A DNA stretch of 64,000 bases, from positions 1,102,001-1,166,000 of the forward strand of contig JBAIZL010000058.1 in NCBI GenBank assembly GCA_036971475.1. Direction: 5' to 3'. This DNA comes from Prosapia bicincta (Eukaryota; Arthropoda; Insecta; Hemiptera; Cercopidae). This document shows, one piece after another, positions 34,709 through 45,991 of this stretch (positions within the stretch are counted from its first letter, which is position 1; each line of letters starts with the position of its first letter). A program made the position numbers and the translations under genes. The notes beneath the pieces were generated by a model. That model saw only the letters and a program-made list of their open reading frames with translations, did not search any database and was not told the DNA's origin.

Positions 34709-35493
34709 GCGTAGTTAAGGAATATGAACAATTTATAATTTATTTGTATTAAATTCAGTGTCGTTGCGTTTTTAGTGTTAAATGACTCTATTTTGCTTAG
34801 AACAGTGCTTAAGCTTGCTATGTTAAATATTAACGTAAATTACGCAATCCAGAGTAACCTTGTTAACAATAGGGCTTACCGCACCTCGTGGTTTTAATTC
34901 TAACTTTTTAATCTGCGGATTAAACACCATACTTTAAAGCCATCCTCTTATATGACACCATTGGAGTTATTTGAGTCTTCAGTCAGGCCATGGCTTGTCT
35001 GTAGTTTGTCCAATGAGTGTATACTCCTCTTTGTCTCTGCCAGAATCGGAGAGGTATTTTCTCTCTTTGGCTTTCAATTGAACTACACTTTGTTTGTGCC
35101 TCCATTGCCGCAATAGATCTGGATTTAGGTGCACCTGTTATGATCCTGAGTTCTGCACAATGTCCAATTTACTGAGGGCGTTACAGTTGCTTGTGATGGT
35201 CACTTCACACGAGCTACTAGTTTTTAACTAAAAACACTTGAACATGTTAGTATATTCACTGGCAATATAAAGGGGGCTTTGGGGCTCAAATCTAAAAAAA
35301 TATGGATAAATTGAATTTTTTAACTATAAAATAACACTATGAATGTAAAATAAAATGCCATTTCTGATGTTTGTGCTCAGCTGTCCCTGATTGAAATCTA
35401 CTTGGTAAAATGTATTTACATTCCCATATTTATCACTATAATACCATACTATAATCATTAATAGGCTCAAAATATCAAACAGTAATAAAGTTA

Positions 35494-35735
35494 CTGAATA
35501 GAACCAGAATTTTATGAACATATTTTTCAGTCTGCAATAGAACTAGCAGATAACCCTGACATAGAAGTTAATTATCTAAGAGTACTAAAAAAGCAGATTC
35601 ATGGATCGAATATTGATGCCTCTAACCCTAAAGAATACAAAAAAGACTTGTCTCCATCCCTTTTCTTGTCATCCTAATTACTGCAATGAAGACAAGGTTT
35701 TCTCCTGTTTATGCCGATATTTTAAACCTATTCAG
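35494..35735 (+). pseudogene. hAT-type transposase fragment
   Basis: The plus strand encodes SAIELADNPDIEVNYLRVLK and KQIHGSNIDASNPKEYKKD, then, after a frame change, SIPFLVILITAMKTRFSP. This matches the internal segment of insect hAT/TTF-type proteins (AxELA..., R..KRQ.HR.N, EEYY, IPFLD.L...L..RF). It was first considered a host exon because TTTTTCAG precedes it. No catalytic residues are in the piece. It is cut off by the Penelope end at 35736. Confidence 0.55.
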
Positions 35736-36010
35736 TTAGAATTAAAGAATAAAAATATGGTACAACTCACAAATATACAATTTTTTATTTCATACTCGTT
35801 TCAACGACTAATTTGTCGTCATCCTCAGTGAAGATACACAAATGAAATTAACTAAAAAAATATATATATATTAAACATAACCTATATATAGTTAGTTAAT
35901 TACATTTGTGTATCTTCACTGAGGATGACGACAAATTAGTCGTTGAAACGCTCATGAAATAAAAAATTGTATATTTGTGAGTTGTATCACATTTTTATTC
36001 TTTAATTATA
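35736..36010. repeat. Fold-back pair of Penelope-like ends, family B
   Basis: 35736-35842 and 35903-36010 are inverted copies across a 60-bp AT-rich centre. Each arm carries CACTGAGGATGACGACAAAT followed by TAGTCGTTGAAACG: a CTGANGA box, a 6-bp helix and GAAACG in hammerhead order, with one extra U before the helix. A GIY-YIG coding fragment follows directly to the right. Confidence 0.8.
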
Positions 36011-36059
36011 ACTTTCACTCACAAGCCAGCTCGAGTATTATTTAAACTATTCAGTTAGG

Positions 36060-36721
36060 TTAAAATACGGTTAGACAAGGAAGAACACTACCAGGAGTTA
36101 AACCCCATAAAACATATAGCACAAACTAATGGATATAACACAAAAATGATTGACAAATTATACAACCACCTAAAAAATAAACCTAATAACCCAAATACAA
36201 ACACATAACACGACAATCCTATAAAATACTTATCAATACCATACAGATCCTCCAAAACCCACAATCTAACCAACACAGTACGAAAATACAACTACAAAAT
36301 AGCCTATTCCACACACAATACTCTCAATAAACAATTTAAACCCAACAACAAAATCAACGACATTTACAATGCCACTGGAGTTTACAAAATAACTTGCAGT
36401 TTGTGCCCCAGTTTTTACGTAGGCCAGACAGGGAGGTCCTTCTACACACGTTACCAAGAACACATAAAAGCACTAACAAACAATAACTACCAATCAAACT
36501 TCATCGATCATCTCAACTCCACAAAACATGACTATATATACATAACATCTAAGCTACAAATTCTTCATAAAAAACACATAAATAACCAACGCTACACAAC
36601 CGAACAATACAAAATATACAGACACTTCAAACTACACCCTACACACATACTCAATACACAATTACATTACAACACACTCACAACATTACTCACACACGCT
36701 TTTTGCTATCATTACTCCTAA
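36060..36721 (+). pseudogene. Penelope-like C-terminus with GIY-YIG domain
   Basis: The plus strand reads NPIKHIAQTNGYNTKMIDKL near 36100 (connector after the reverse transcriptase), then KTHNLTNTVRKYNYKIAY near 36255. ATGVYKITCSLCPSFYVGQT near 36370 is the Cys pair and GIY-YIG core, followed by RYQEHIKAL and HDYIYITSKLQILH. One stop lies near 36205 after the connector. The reverse transcriptase is absent. The endonuclease part is intact in frame from about 36230 to 36721, so this copy is younger than most here. Confidence 0.8.
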
Positions 36722-36789
36722 TACTCACAAAACACACCCACACCACCATAATATCCCACCCCCATCCTAATACCCTAACTTACATAAAC

Positions 36790-36905
36790 CTGATATCAGT
36801 TACGGTCCGAGTTGACAATGGGACACATTTCCCAAAACGGCCGTCCTCAACAAATAAAGTAAGTGCTACTATAGGCAAGTTTGTAAATATTTACAAGTAT
36901 TTAGT
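36790..36905 (+). repeat. Penelope-like end, family D, second copy
   Basis: 'gagttgacaatgggacacat' then 'aaaacggccgtcctcaacaa' matches the complement of 32278-32352 with few changes, and 'aaatatttacaagtatttag' matches its outer arm. It follows the GIY-YIG frame at 36060-36721 and may be that element's 3' end. Confidence 0.65.
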
Positions 36906-37657
36906 AGAAATTCATAATACAAAACGTTTATCGAGATATTATCTCTTATATTTACAATATTTATTAGTATTATTTATAAGCATCTACATATTCCATTTAA
37001 ATCATTCAAAGAAGGTTGAATTGTCTGCAATCTGTATATCTGATCAAAAAATATGCAATCACTTATTTTTTCTGACAAAATCTGAAATTGTATGAGATCA
37101 AAATCGTATTGTATGAGATCGAAATTGTCTTTGCCGAGAACAAACATCAATTATACTCTCATATATCTCATTATTTACTCTCATAATATCGAACACATGA
37201 CATTATTTTTTTGTGAGAAGGCAATATGGTTTGCTATAATTAAACATGGGATATCAAGCGATCAAAAAGTTAATTGTTTTGAAAATTTTTGGAATAGATT
37301 TGATGGATTAGCAAATAAAAGACATGATTCCGGCGTCAACTTCAAAAATTATATTTTAGTTACTTTTTATTTTATAATTACAATTAATTTAAATATGTAT
37401 ATACATATGATAGAATCACAATATTAAGTCCCAAAATAGAGAGCAAATTTCCATTCTCCTCTCTATACAGTATATGGTGTTGGACTATCATTTTCGTTTG
37501 TTACTATTTATTCCCTTTCTTTTATTTGTTTCTTATTTATGAAGCTAATGTTTATCCATAATTTCTCATTCTATCTAACTCTTTTAACACTTCCTTATTA
37601 AAAGGAACCTTTCTCTTATGATTTCATAAACATCTTTAAGTAATAGATTTCTAGCAA

Positions 37658-37735
37658 TGGGAAAGTTGGTTCAGTGCCAAAGTGCTGGATTTCAAACACG
37701 TAGTTACTCAGTTCAAATTCGACCGAGATATCAGC
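37658..37735 (+). repeat. tRNA-derived sequence (SINE head or pseudo-tRNA)
   Basis: 'agttggttcagtgccaaag' resembles a tRNA A box and 'cagttcaaattcgacc' a B box, with spacing as in a tRNA (about 38 nt). Acceptor and anticodon stems do not pair well, so it is not a working tRNA. It may be the promoter part of a SINE. Confidence 0.45.
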
Positions 37736-37817
37736 TTTTTTAAATATAAATTCATGAATAAATATTGAAATAACTGTTTCTACATCAATTGTCATCCACT
37801 ACAGGTTACAAAAAAAA

Positions 37818-38850
37818 TTCTTGAATTTTGTAGTCCATTACGTTCGGCAATTATTATTAATCACTTAAACAATAGTTTATGACTATCCTAACTTTAAATT
37901 TTGTAAATTTGTTAAAACTTACTGAGACAGAACGTTTTCGATCGCTATGTGCCGATCTTCATCAGTGTCTTCTGCTTGGAGATGTTGGGTCAAGTGGTGA
38001 CAGTTTTAAAGGTAGGTTTTCGATAGTATCAAAGAGTATGTGTGATTTGTATTGTGTTTGTTCGTTTAATATGTTTGTACTTTGTGTTTTTGTGTGTCTG
38101 TAAATTTCATATTGTTCTAGTGTGTTGAGATGTGGTCCTTTTTTGTTGATGTGTAGGATTTCTAGGTTATGGTAAATGTCTGTGTATTTGTGTCCTGTTT
38201 CTTTTATGTGATTGTAAAATGTTGAGTTATTGTTCTGTTTGTGTCCCTCAACTCTTTGTTTAAAGCTGCAACCTGTTTGTCCAATGTAGAATTTGTTACA
38301 TTCGTCGCAGTTCAGTTTGTATATGCCTGATGCTTGTAGTTTATCTTTGTTGTTGCTGTTGTGTTGTATTTTGTATTGTAACTTGTTATTAGTTTTGTAT
38401 GCTATTTTGTATCCTATTTTTTGAAATTTGCTGGATATTTTGTTTGTTGTTTTGTTTATGAATGGTAATGTGATGCATTTGTTTTCCCTGTCTATAGTGT
38501 TGATTTTAGTGTTTTTTTTTTTTAATTTTGCACCATAGTTCATCTATTATTGTGGTGTTGTATCCATTTGTGTATGCTAAATATTTAATTGTGTCTAGTT
38601 CTTTGTTTATGTTTTCTGTGGTCATTTGGACTTCTTTAAGTCTATGGAGCATGGATTTGATGGCAGCATGTTTGTGTTGGATAGGGTGGTTTGAGATGTT
38701 GTGAATAAGTGTGTCTGTCGTTATGGGTTTCCTGTAAAACACAGGAAATAGGTTTCCATTACAGAACGAAAACGTTCTGTCTCAGTAAGTGTTAACAAAT
38801 TTACAAAATTTAAAGTTTGGATAGTCATAAACTATTAAGTGATTAAAAAA
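37818..38850 (-). mobile_element. Penelope-like element, family A, copy 2
   Basis: Inverted ends (37825-37945 and 38765-38845, sharing 'gttctgtctcagtaag' and 'gatagtcataaactatt') bound a minus-strand coding part. The layout matches copy 1 at 15.68 kb. The reverse transcriptase is missing. Confidence 0.8.
37962..38742 (-). pseudogene. Penelope-like thumb and GIY-YIG domain
   Basis: From 38742 the minus strand encodes MFYRKPITTDTLIHNISNHP, the conserved block following the reverse transcriptase active site, then KYLAYTNGYNTTIIDELW. After a frame change in an A-run near 38515, an intact 193-codon frame runs to 37962 with SGIYKLNCDECNKFYIGQTG (GIY-YIG core with Cys pair), EGHKQ, and YEIYRHTKTQSTNILNEQ. 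Its last residues lie in the inverted terminal sequence. The endonuclease is intact, but the polymerase is missing, so it is a 5'-truncated copy. Confidence 0.85.
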
Positions 38851-40487
38851 AAAATATTTGAACTTGATAAAATAAATAAAAACGTATCTTATTAACGTTG
38901 AAAATTTGTACAAGATATATATTTAAGGAGAGTGTGAACTAATAGAAGGAATTGAATAACTCAAGGCAAATACTTTGTATAAGAAATTATTATTTTTGTA
39001 ATACTGTACTATTCTCTACAACATAGTGATGATACTCTTAACTAACCAAATATAGCTGTGTAACTCCACCTTTGGCTACAAGATAGTGCTGCTATACTAC
39101 TTTCGTGTTTAAATAGTTACTGTAACTTGTGTACTCTCCGCACGATGTCGCTACTATTACGTTCAACGGCAGAAAAAAAAGAAGTCGCTGTAAACACAAG
39201 AATTTACATAAATATGTCAGTTGCAATGAAATGCCCTTAAACATTTGCCTGACGAAATTTTAAACGACGCTTAAAATTTCACCCACGCCCTATGTCAAAA
39301 ATACTTGCTCGTTAGTTGCATCAAATACGAAAATCTGAACGTAATTCAAAACAATGAACTAACCAGGTCTTGGAAATTGGAAGAGTTGGAATTACAATTT
39401 TTGTTTACGCGTGATATATTACAATTCTATAAGGTTTTAGCTGCATATAATAGCAGTTGAGATAAGGAAATTGAAAGAAGTGATTTGTAAAAAAAATACA
39501 ATAAATGGTAGAAGGTTGGGGTTAAGTAAATGCAAGTACCCCTTCTGTATCTACTTATTTAGAAGCTATAATTATTAATTATCACTAGAACCCAAGACAA
39601 AATTGACTATAGCTTCGGGTTCGCTTTTAATTAAGACTGCAAATATTTTATTTGGAAAATAAATTAATCAGCTATAGTGTAATTATTTTTCATTACAGAT
39701 CGAAACCACAGTCGGAATACTAGGAACTCGTCTTCATGTACAATTTCATATCCTTTTCACGGAAGCGATTCAACAGTTCAACACAACCCATTCCCTATAC
39801 AAAGCCTCATTCACAAAAAAATATGATTTTCTTTTTATTTACTATTGTTGTCTATATTCTTTCGTGCTTTATACGCCGTTGCATATTCTACTTTTGATTT
39901 TGTTTAGCAATTATCACGTTCTGAACGCGTTTTACTAATTACTATCGAATCTTCTTCAATAACTTTGAATATTATGCCCTGTAAAATACAATATTATAAA
40001 TTTAAAAAATAAAAAATTACATTTGACTGTTAGTTGTGAAATATGAATAGACCCTCTAAATCATGATAAAATAGGCTCTTGAGTTTTGCATGGCGAAAAT
40101 TGTGTTTGGCTCTGGACGTGCTTTCACGAGAGCGAAATTCGGCATTTGCCTGAAAATGTAAACAAATTATCAAGAATAACAATTCTGCGTCTTTGGTAAC
40201 AAACTATTTAAAAGTCACAAAGATGAGAGGTTATCCCAAACAAGTATAATGACAAGTAAATTAAAATCCAATAAATAACAAATAGGCCTAGGGGAATATT
40301 TAAATAACTTAGATAAGCTAAGGCTGGTCAGCCAACGTGAGTCTATTAAATAGCACAACCATCACAGGCTCACAATAAATAAGTTTTTTAAATTAAACTT
40401 TCAATAAGGAAATTATCATCATCACTAATAGAAAATACACTTTACATCAAATTTGAATAGATTTTGTATAGGCTTACAACGCTAACT
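38851..40487. other. Spacer without recognisable gene
   Basis: No coding exon, repeat or element end identified. AT-rich throughout. Confidence 0.45.
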
Positions 40488-40620
40488 TTATTATTGAATT
40501 TTGTAGTCCATTACGTTCGGTGAATCTTATTACCGGAGATCGGCACATAGCGATCGAAAACGTTCTGTCTCACTAAGTTTTTAACAAATTTACTAAATTT
40601 AAAGTTCGGATAGTCATAAG
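40488..40620 (+). repeat. Penelope-like family A ends, fused without interior
   Basis: 'attgaattttgtagtccatt' and 'acgttcggtgaatcttatta' (left end) run directly into 'gagatcggcacatagcgatc' with 'gaaaacgttctgtctcacta' (right end, hammerhead-like 3' part). The coding part is deleted. Confidence 0.7.
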
Positions 40621-40853
40621 CCATCTTTATGCTATTAGCCTACTAAATAGTGTGTACGTAAATAGCTATGACTAAGGTTTTTAAATATATTTTTGTATAT
40701 AAAACTGTGGCCCTTGACGTTTGACCTTTGCTCGTTAAACATTTGATATCTTATTTTAAATTAGGCTTATTTCTTACTATATTCGTTAACTACGCTAAAA
40801 GTGTAACCGTGTAAATGAACACGCTGACTCTATCTACAGCTGCAGTAACCTGC

Positions 40854-42893
40854 TGCTACTACAAACCAATGGTTGGACTGCTCTTATTTGCTAATGCTGA
40901 GACGTGGACTATAAAATAAACGTTGTGTAATGTTTTGCTACTACAAACCAATGGTTAGACTGCTCTTATTTGCTAATGCTGAGACGTGGACTATAAAATA
41001 AACGTTGTGTAATGTTTTGCTACTACAAACCAATGGTTAGACTGCTCTTATTTGCTAATGCTGAGACGTGGACTATAAAATAAACGTTGTGTAATGTTTT
41101 GCTACTACAAACCAATGGTTAGACTGCTCTTATTTGCTAATGCTGAGACGTGGACTATAAAATAAACGTTGTGTAATGTTTTGCTACTACAAACCAATGG
41201 TTAGACTGCTCTTATTTGCTAATGCTGAGACGTGGACTATAAAATAAACGTTGTGTAATGTTTTGCTACTACAAACCAATGGTTAGACTGCTCTTATTTG
41301 CTAATGCTGAGACGTGGGCTATAAAATAAACGTTGTGTAATGTTTTGCTACTACAAACCAATGGTTAGACTGCTCTTATTTGCTAATGCTGAGACGTGGG
41401 CTATAAAATAAACGTTGTGTAATGTTTTGCTACTACAAACCAATGATTAGACTGCTTTTGTTTGCTAATGCTGAGACGTGGGCTATAAAATAAACGTTGT
41501 GTAATGTTTTGCTACTACAAACCAATGGTTGGACTGCTTTTGTTTGCTAATGCTGAGACGTAGGCTATAAAATAAACGTTGTGTAATGTTTTGCTACTAC
41601 AAACCAATGGTTGGACTGCTTTTGTTTGCTAATGCTCAGACAAACAACTATTTTATAGTAGGCTATAAAATAAACGCTGTGTAATGTTTTGCTACTACAA
41701 ACCAATGGTTGGACTGCTTTTGTTTGCTAATGCTCAGACAATATAGTAGGCTATAAAATCAACATTGTGTAATGTTTTGCTACTACAAACCAATGGTTGG
41801 ACTGCTTTTGTTTGCTAATGCTGAGACGTAGGCTATAAAATAAACGTTGTGTAATGTTTTGCTACTACAAACCAATGGTTGGACTGCTTTTGTTTGCTAA
41901 TGCTCAGACAATATAGTAGGCTATAAAATCAACATTGTGTAATGTTTTGCTACTACAAACCAATGGTTGGACTGCTTTTGTTTGCTAATGCTGAGACGTA
42001 GGCTATAAAATAAACGTTGTGTAATGTTTTGCTACTACAAACCAATGGTTGGACTGCTTTTGTTTGCTAATGCTGAGACGTAGGCTATAAAATAAACGTT
42101 GTGTAATGTTTTGCTACTACAAACCAATGGTTGGACTGCTTTTGTTTGCTAATGCTCAGACAAACAACTATTTTATAGTAGGCTATAAAATAAACGCTGT
42201 GTAATGTTTTGCTACTACAAACCAATGGTTGGACTGCTTTTGTTTGCTAATGCTCAGACAATATAGTAGGCTATAAAATCAACATTGTGTAATGTTTTGC
42301 TACTACAAACCAATGGTTGGACTGCTTTTGTTTGCTAATGCTGAGACGTAGGCTATAAAATAAACGTTGTGTAATGTTTTGCTACTACAAACCAATGGTT
42401 GGACTGCTTTTGTTTGCTAATGCTCAGACAATATAGTAGGCTATAAAATCAACATTGTGTAATGTTTTGCTACTACAAACCAATGGTTGGACTGCTTTTG
42501 TTTGCTAATGCTGAGACGTAGGCTATAAAATAAACGTTGTGTAATGTTTTGCTACTACAAACCAATGGTTGGACTGCTTTTGTTTGCTAATGCTCAGACA
42601 AACAACTATTTTATAGTAGGCTATAAAATAAACGCTGTGTAATGTTTTGCTACTAGAAACAAATGGTTAGACTGCTCTTGTTTGCTAATGCTGAGACGTA
42701 GGCTATAAAATAAACGTTGTGTAATGTTTTGCTACTACAAACCAATGGTTGGACTGCTTTTGTTTGCTAATGCTCAGACAATATAGTAGGCTATAAAATC
42801 AACATTGTGTAATGTTCTGCAACTACAAACCAATGGTTGAACTGCTCTTGTTTGTTAATGCTGAGACGATACAGTAGGCCATAAAAACCAAGT
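40854..42893. repeat. 82-bp satellite array, 24 monomers, higher-order structure
   Basis: About 24 tandem monomers begin 'gctactacaaaccaatggtt'. Three types exist: A (82 bp), C (88 bp, with 'cagacaatatagtaggc') and B (98 bp, with 'caaacaactattttatag'). From about 41.5 kb the order A-B-C-A-C-A repeats with a 520-bp period (B inserts at about 41637 and 42157) and once more with one A missing (42596, 439 bp later). The first nine monomers are A-like. The last is degenerate. Every monomer contains CCAAT and TATAAA words. Confidence 0.95.
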
Positions 42894-43762
42894 TTTATAA
42901 TTTTTTTATAGAAGAAACTGATGGTTGAACATCTCATTTTTTATAATGTAAAGACAGTATAATATAATAAATATACTGCAGTAATAAACTAAAGGCAGTA
43001 ATAATATTCAGTAGTTTTTTAGACAAATAATACTGAGAGAAATATTTCCTCAGATTTGTAGAATTGTTTTACAAAATTTTCATACCCAAAAACAGTTAAA
43101 AGATTTACAAAATCGAGTCAATTTAGCCTTATAATTTGAAATACAAGTAATAAAAAAAACTATAGGAGTGTGGCTTCAGGGGTAGAACATGACTAGGGCC
43201 TATTAGAATGGGTAGAAAATGACTAGGGCGTACTAACCTAAACAACCTGGGTCGATTGTCACGTTTTTATGTCTTCGTTCTCAAAAATGTTTCAGTATTA
43301 CAGAACAGACGAATATGTCTACGTTTTGTTGTTTGTAAAAAATGCGTAGGCTACGTAGGCCTACTATTTGTCTCTGTCTTTGAACTTCCAAAGTATGCAT
43401 GGATCGCCGCCTAAAATAAATATGCTGCCATCATTCATATTCAGTAATTGAAATTGAAAATCAATGTCTTGAGATGTTTTTTGTTAGCTTTAATCTTCTT
43501 TAGAGTTGTTCTAATGGTTTTATAACGTCCTACTGGCCACTCATTTGTTTCTGTGACAAAATCGTATTTTCCATTTTCACAAAAGATTTTCATGGAAGGT
43601 CGCTAAATACGTCTCAATATATTTTAAAATTCGGATTAATTCTTTGTATCTTCATTCCGCACTCTTTCCTTCGCCTTACTCCGTTTCTTGTGGATTTTCA
43701 AACGAACGCCATCACGTAATCGTTTGAACTAACTACGAGCCCTAAACACTCGTCCATGGGTT
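42894..43762. other. Spacer between two tandem arrays
   Basis: No coding exon identified. Confidence 0.5.
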
Positions 43763-44396
43763 GAGTGCTAGAAAAGGAACTAAACTCGACAATGTGAACA
43801 TGTTTGTGGTATCACTCCAAACTGTACCCCGTTACTTCCTTGTCTCAATCTGTCTCTATATTTAGTTGTAGCTCTAGGTGCTAGAAAAGGAACTAAACTC
43901 GACAATGTGAATATGTTTGTGGTATCACTCCAAACTGTACCCCGTTACTTCCTTGTCTCAATTTGTCTCCATATTTAGTTGTAGCTCTAGGTGCTAGAAA
44001 AGGAACTAAACTCGACAATGTGAATATGTTTGTGGTATCACTCCAAACTGTAGCCCGTTACTTCCTTGTCTCAATCTGTCTCCATATTTAGTTGTAGCTC
44101 TAGGTGCTAGAAAAGGAACTAAATTCGACAATGTGAACATGTTTGTGGTATCACTTCAAACTGTAGCCCGTTACTTCCTTGTCTCAATCTGTCTCCATAT
44201 TTAGTTGTAGCTGTAGGTTCTGGAAAAGGAACTAAACTCGACAATGTAAACATGTTTGTGGTATCACTCCAAACTGTAGCCCGTTACTTCCTTGTCTCAA
44301 TCTGTCTCCATATTTAGTTGTAGCTGTAGGTGCTAGAGAAGGAATTAAACTGGAATATGTGAACATGTTTGTGGTATCACTCCAAACCGTAGCCTA
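43763..44396. repeat. 113-bp tandem array, about 5.6 copies
   Basis: 'gtgctagaaaaggaactaaa' recurs at 43765, 43878, 43991, 44104, 44217 and 44330, always 113 bp apart. Copies are very similar and drift slightly toward the right end. No open frame spans them. Unrelated to the 82-bp array. Confidence 0.95.
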
Positions 44397-44458
44397 TATG
44401 GAAATACTATATATTGTACTCTATTGCAGTTAATTAGTCTAGGCTTCTGCTGCAAAAT

Positions 44459-45017
44459 ACAGAGTGGTCATAAAAGAATGGTGCGGTTTTGAACATGGTT
44501 TAAAAAAAAAAAACCGAATTACTTACTATTAATTTTTTTAATTTATCTTAATTTTTTTCTCAAACAGTTTATTTTTTACATAATTAATAAATTTCGACTA
44601 ATAAATTAGTCGCTCGACAAATGTCCAAACGATACTCAACTTCTCTCCAAACATTCCTTAACATTTCTTTGGTTATGATTGCAATTGCTTCATTAATCCT
44701 GTGTTTTTGGTAGTTATGTGAATTAACAACTATTTTGATGTACCTACACAAGTAAAAATCACAAGGTTTCAGGTCTGGAGTTCTTGGAGACCACAGCATA
44801 GGCCCTTGCCAGCCCATTCATCAATCTCAAAATTTTTCGTTCAAAGCGTCTGGGACCAATGAACGATAGGGGGGGGGGGCACCATCTTGTTGAAAATTTA
44901 GTTGATAAATGTTGAATATAACATCTAGAATTTTCCCTACAAGCTTTCTCAGAATTACTGAAACAGCGCCGTAATCTTTTATAACCCTGGATATTAGAGG
45001 AAAAGTTACATGCAACT
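44459..45017 (-). pseudogene. IS630-like transposase, C-terminal half
   Basis: The minus strand reads LNFQQDGAPPPYR near 44900 (second catalytic Asp) and then LWSPRTPDLKPCDFYLCRYI near 44775 (third catalytic position). It continues to a stop at 44584. A terminus-like word follows near 44460 ('cagagtggtcataaaagaat'). The order and spacing match the IS630-like transposase family of which an N-terminal part is seen at 1-532. The frame changes between the two parts. The upstream end abuts the left LTR at 45018. Confidence 0.7.
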
Positions 45018-45645
45018 TGCAGCGGCCAGAATGTCCGATGCAAAGAATCTGGGTAATTGTACAGAATACCAGAATCAAACCTAACCGGGTTAAATAATTG
45101 ACTAAATTTATATATAAAAATTTTAAAACATTATAATAATAATAATATTAAAACTAGGGTAAATAATAGTAAAATGAAGAAAATTAGAAATAACTTTAGA
45201 CTTAAAAAACATAAATTATAAGCAATAAGAAAAATTATCACTTCAAAGTGGATAGCCTAAATTATGTAAACAAAAAAAAGACGGTAATTGTGTAGTATAA
45301 CAAACTAGGCCTAGATGCCGGCTATTAAAATAATTGTACTTAAAAATAATCAGGAATAAAGAATGTAAATTAAGATGTGAGGAAAGTAAATTAGGCCTAG
45401 CTAGGGAAAATAGTATTTATGTAAAAGTAAAGATTAAATGTTAAAGTGTAATAGCCTAAGAAATTAGGTTATAATAGAAGAAGTCATATTTGATTTCGGA
45501 AAAATCCGCTTAGGGCATTGATTATAAATCTTGTCACTACGAAACGAAAGCGCTACAGTCGAACTTTGGATTAAGAATGTTAAAAAGTTAATTAAATTAA
45601 ATGAGAAGAAATAAAGTCAAATATGTTATTAAATAAAAGGTAAAA

Positions 45646-45927
45646 ATGCAAAGGACACATCAGAATACAGAAACGCCTTTTATAAAAAGGGAAACTAATC
45701 TTAGTTCAGAATTTCCGAACAAACAAAGTCAATTGCCATGGCAACGGCTTTCTGATTGGTCAAAAGTTGAAAAATGGATACTGGGACGTGGGAAGTTTGA
45801 AATTGGAGAAGTGGGCCTCACAAAAGAACGCTATCCAGAATCAGAATGCATTAGGCTCTCAAAGCGAGCAGACGTGTTGTTGTACCATGCGATCAAGACA
45901 AGAAAAAATGTGCTAAAAACAGAGTAA
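45646..45927 (+). CDS. Small ORF inside the left LTR, uncertain
   Basis: A 93-codon frame starts MQRTHQNTETPFIKRETN and lies upstream of the likely LTR promoter box. It has no recognised domain and no signal peptide. The right LTR holds the same start (51779), but small insertions and substitutions change its C-terminus after about residue 60. That loss of constraint between copies argues against an essential protein. It may simply be an open stretch. Confidence 0.25.
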   Translation: MQRTHQNTETPFIKRETNLSSEFPNKQSQLPWQRLSDWSKVEKWILGRGKFEIGEVGLTKERYPESECIRLSKRADVLLYHAIKTRKNVLKTE

Positions 45928-45959
45928 AAAGTGCTACGATGTGATCAGGGGAAGGAAGA

Positions 45960-45991
45960 TATATATGAGCAAGGGCTCATATATACCCAGA
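45960..45991 (+). promoter_or_regulatory. Palindromic TATA box of the left LTR
   Basis: TATATATGAGC and GCTCATATATA form an 11-bp perfect inverted repeat around AAGG. It could serve as the TATA box of the LTR promoter. The same unit is in the right LTR at about 52095-52120. Confidence 0.45.

Noticed and set aside
35512..35640. Possible host exon after TTTTTCAG, joinable to the ATG at 34700
   Set aside because: The frame and its continuation resemble the internal part of hAT/TTF-type transposases, with a frameshift; listed as a transposon fragment.
40854..42893. Regular repeats that might suggest a CRISPR array
   Set aside because: Whole monomers are tandem with no unique spacers, and the context is a eukaryotic genome.
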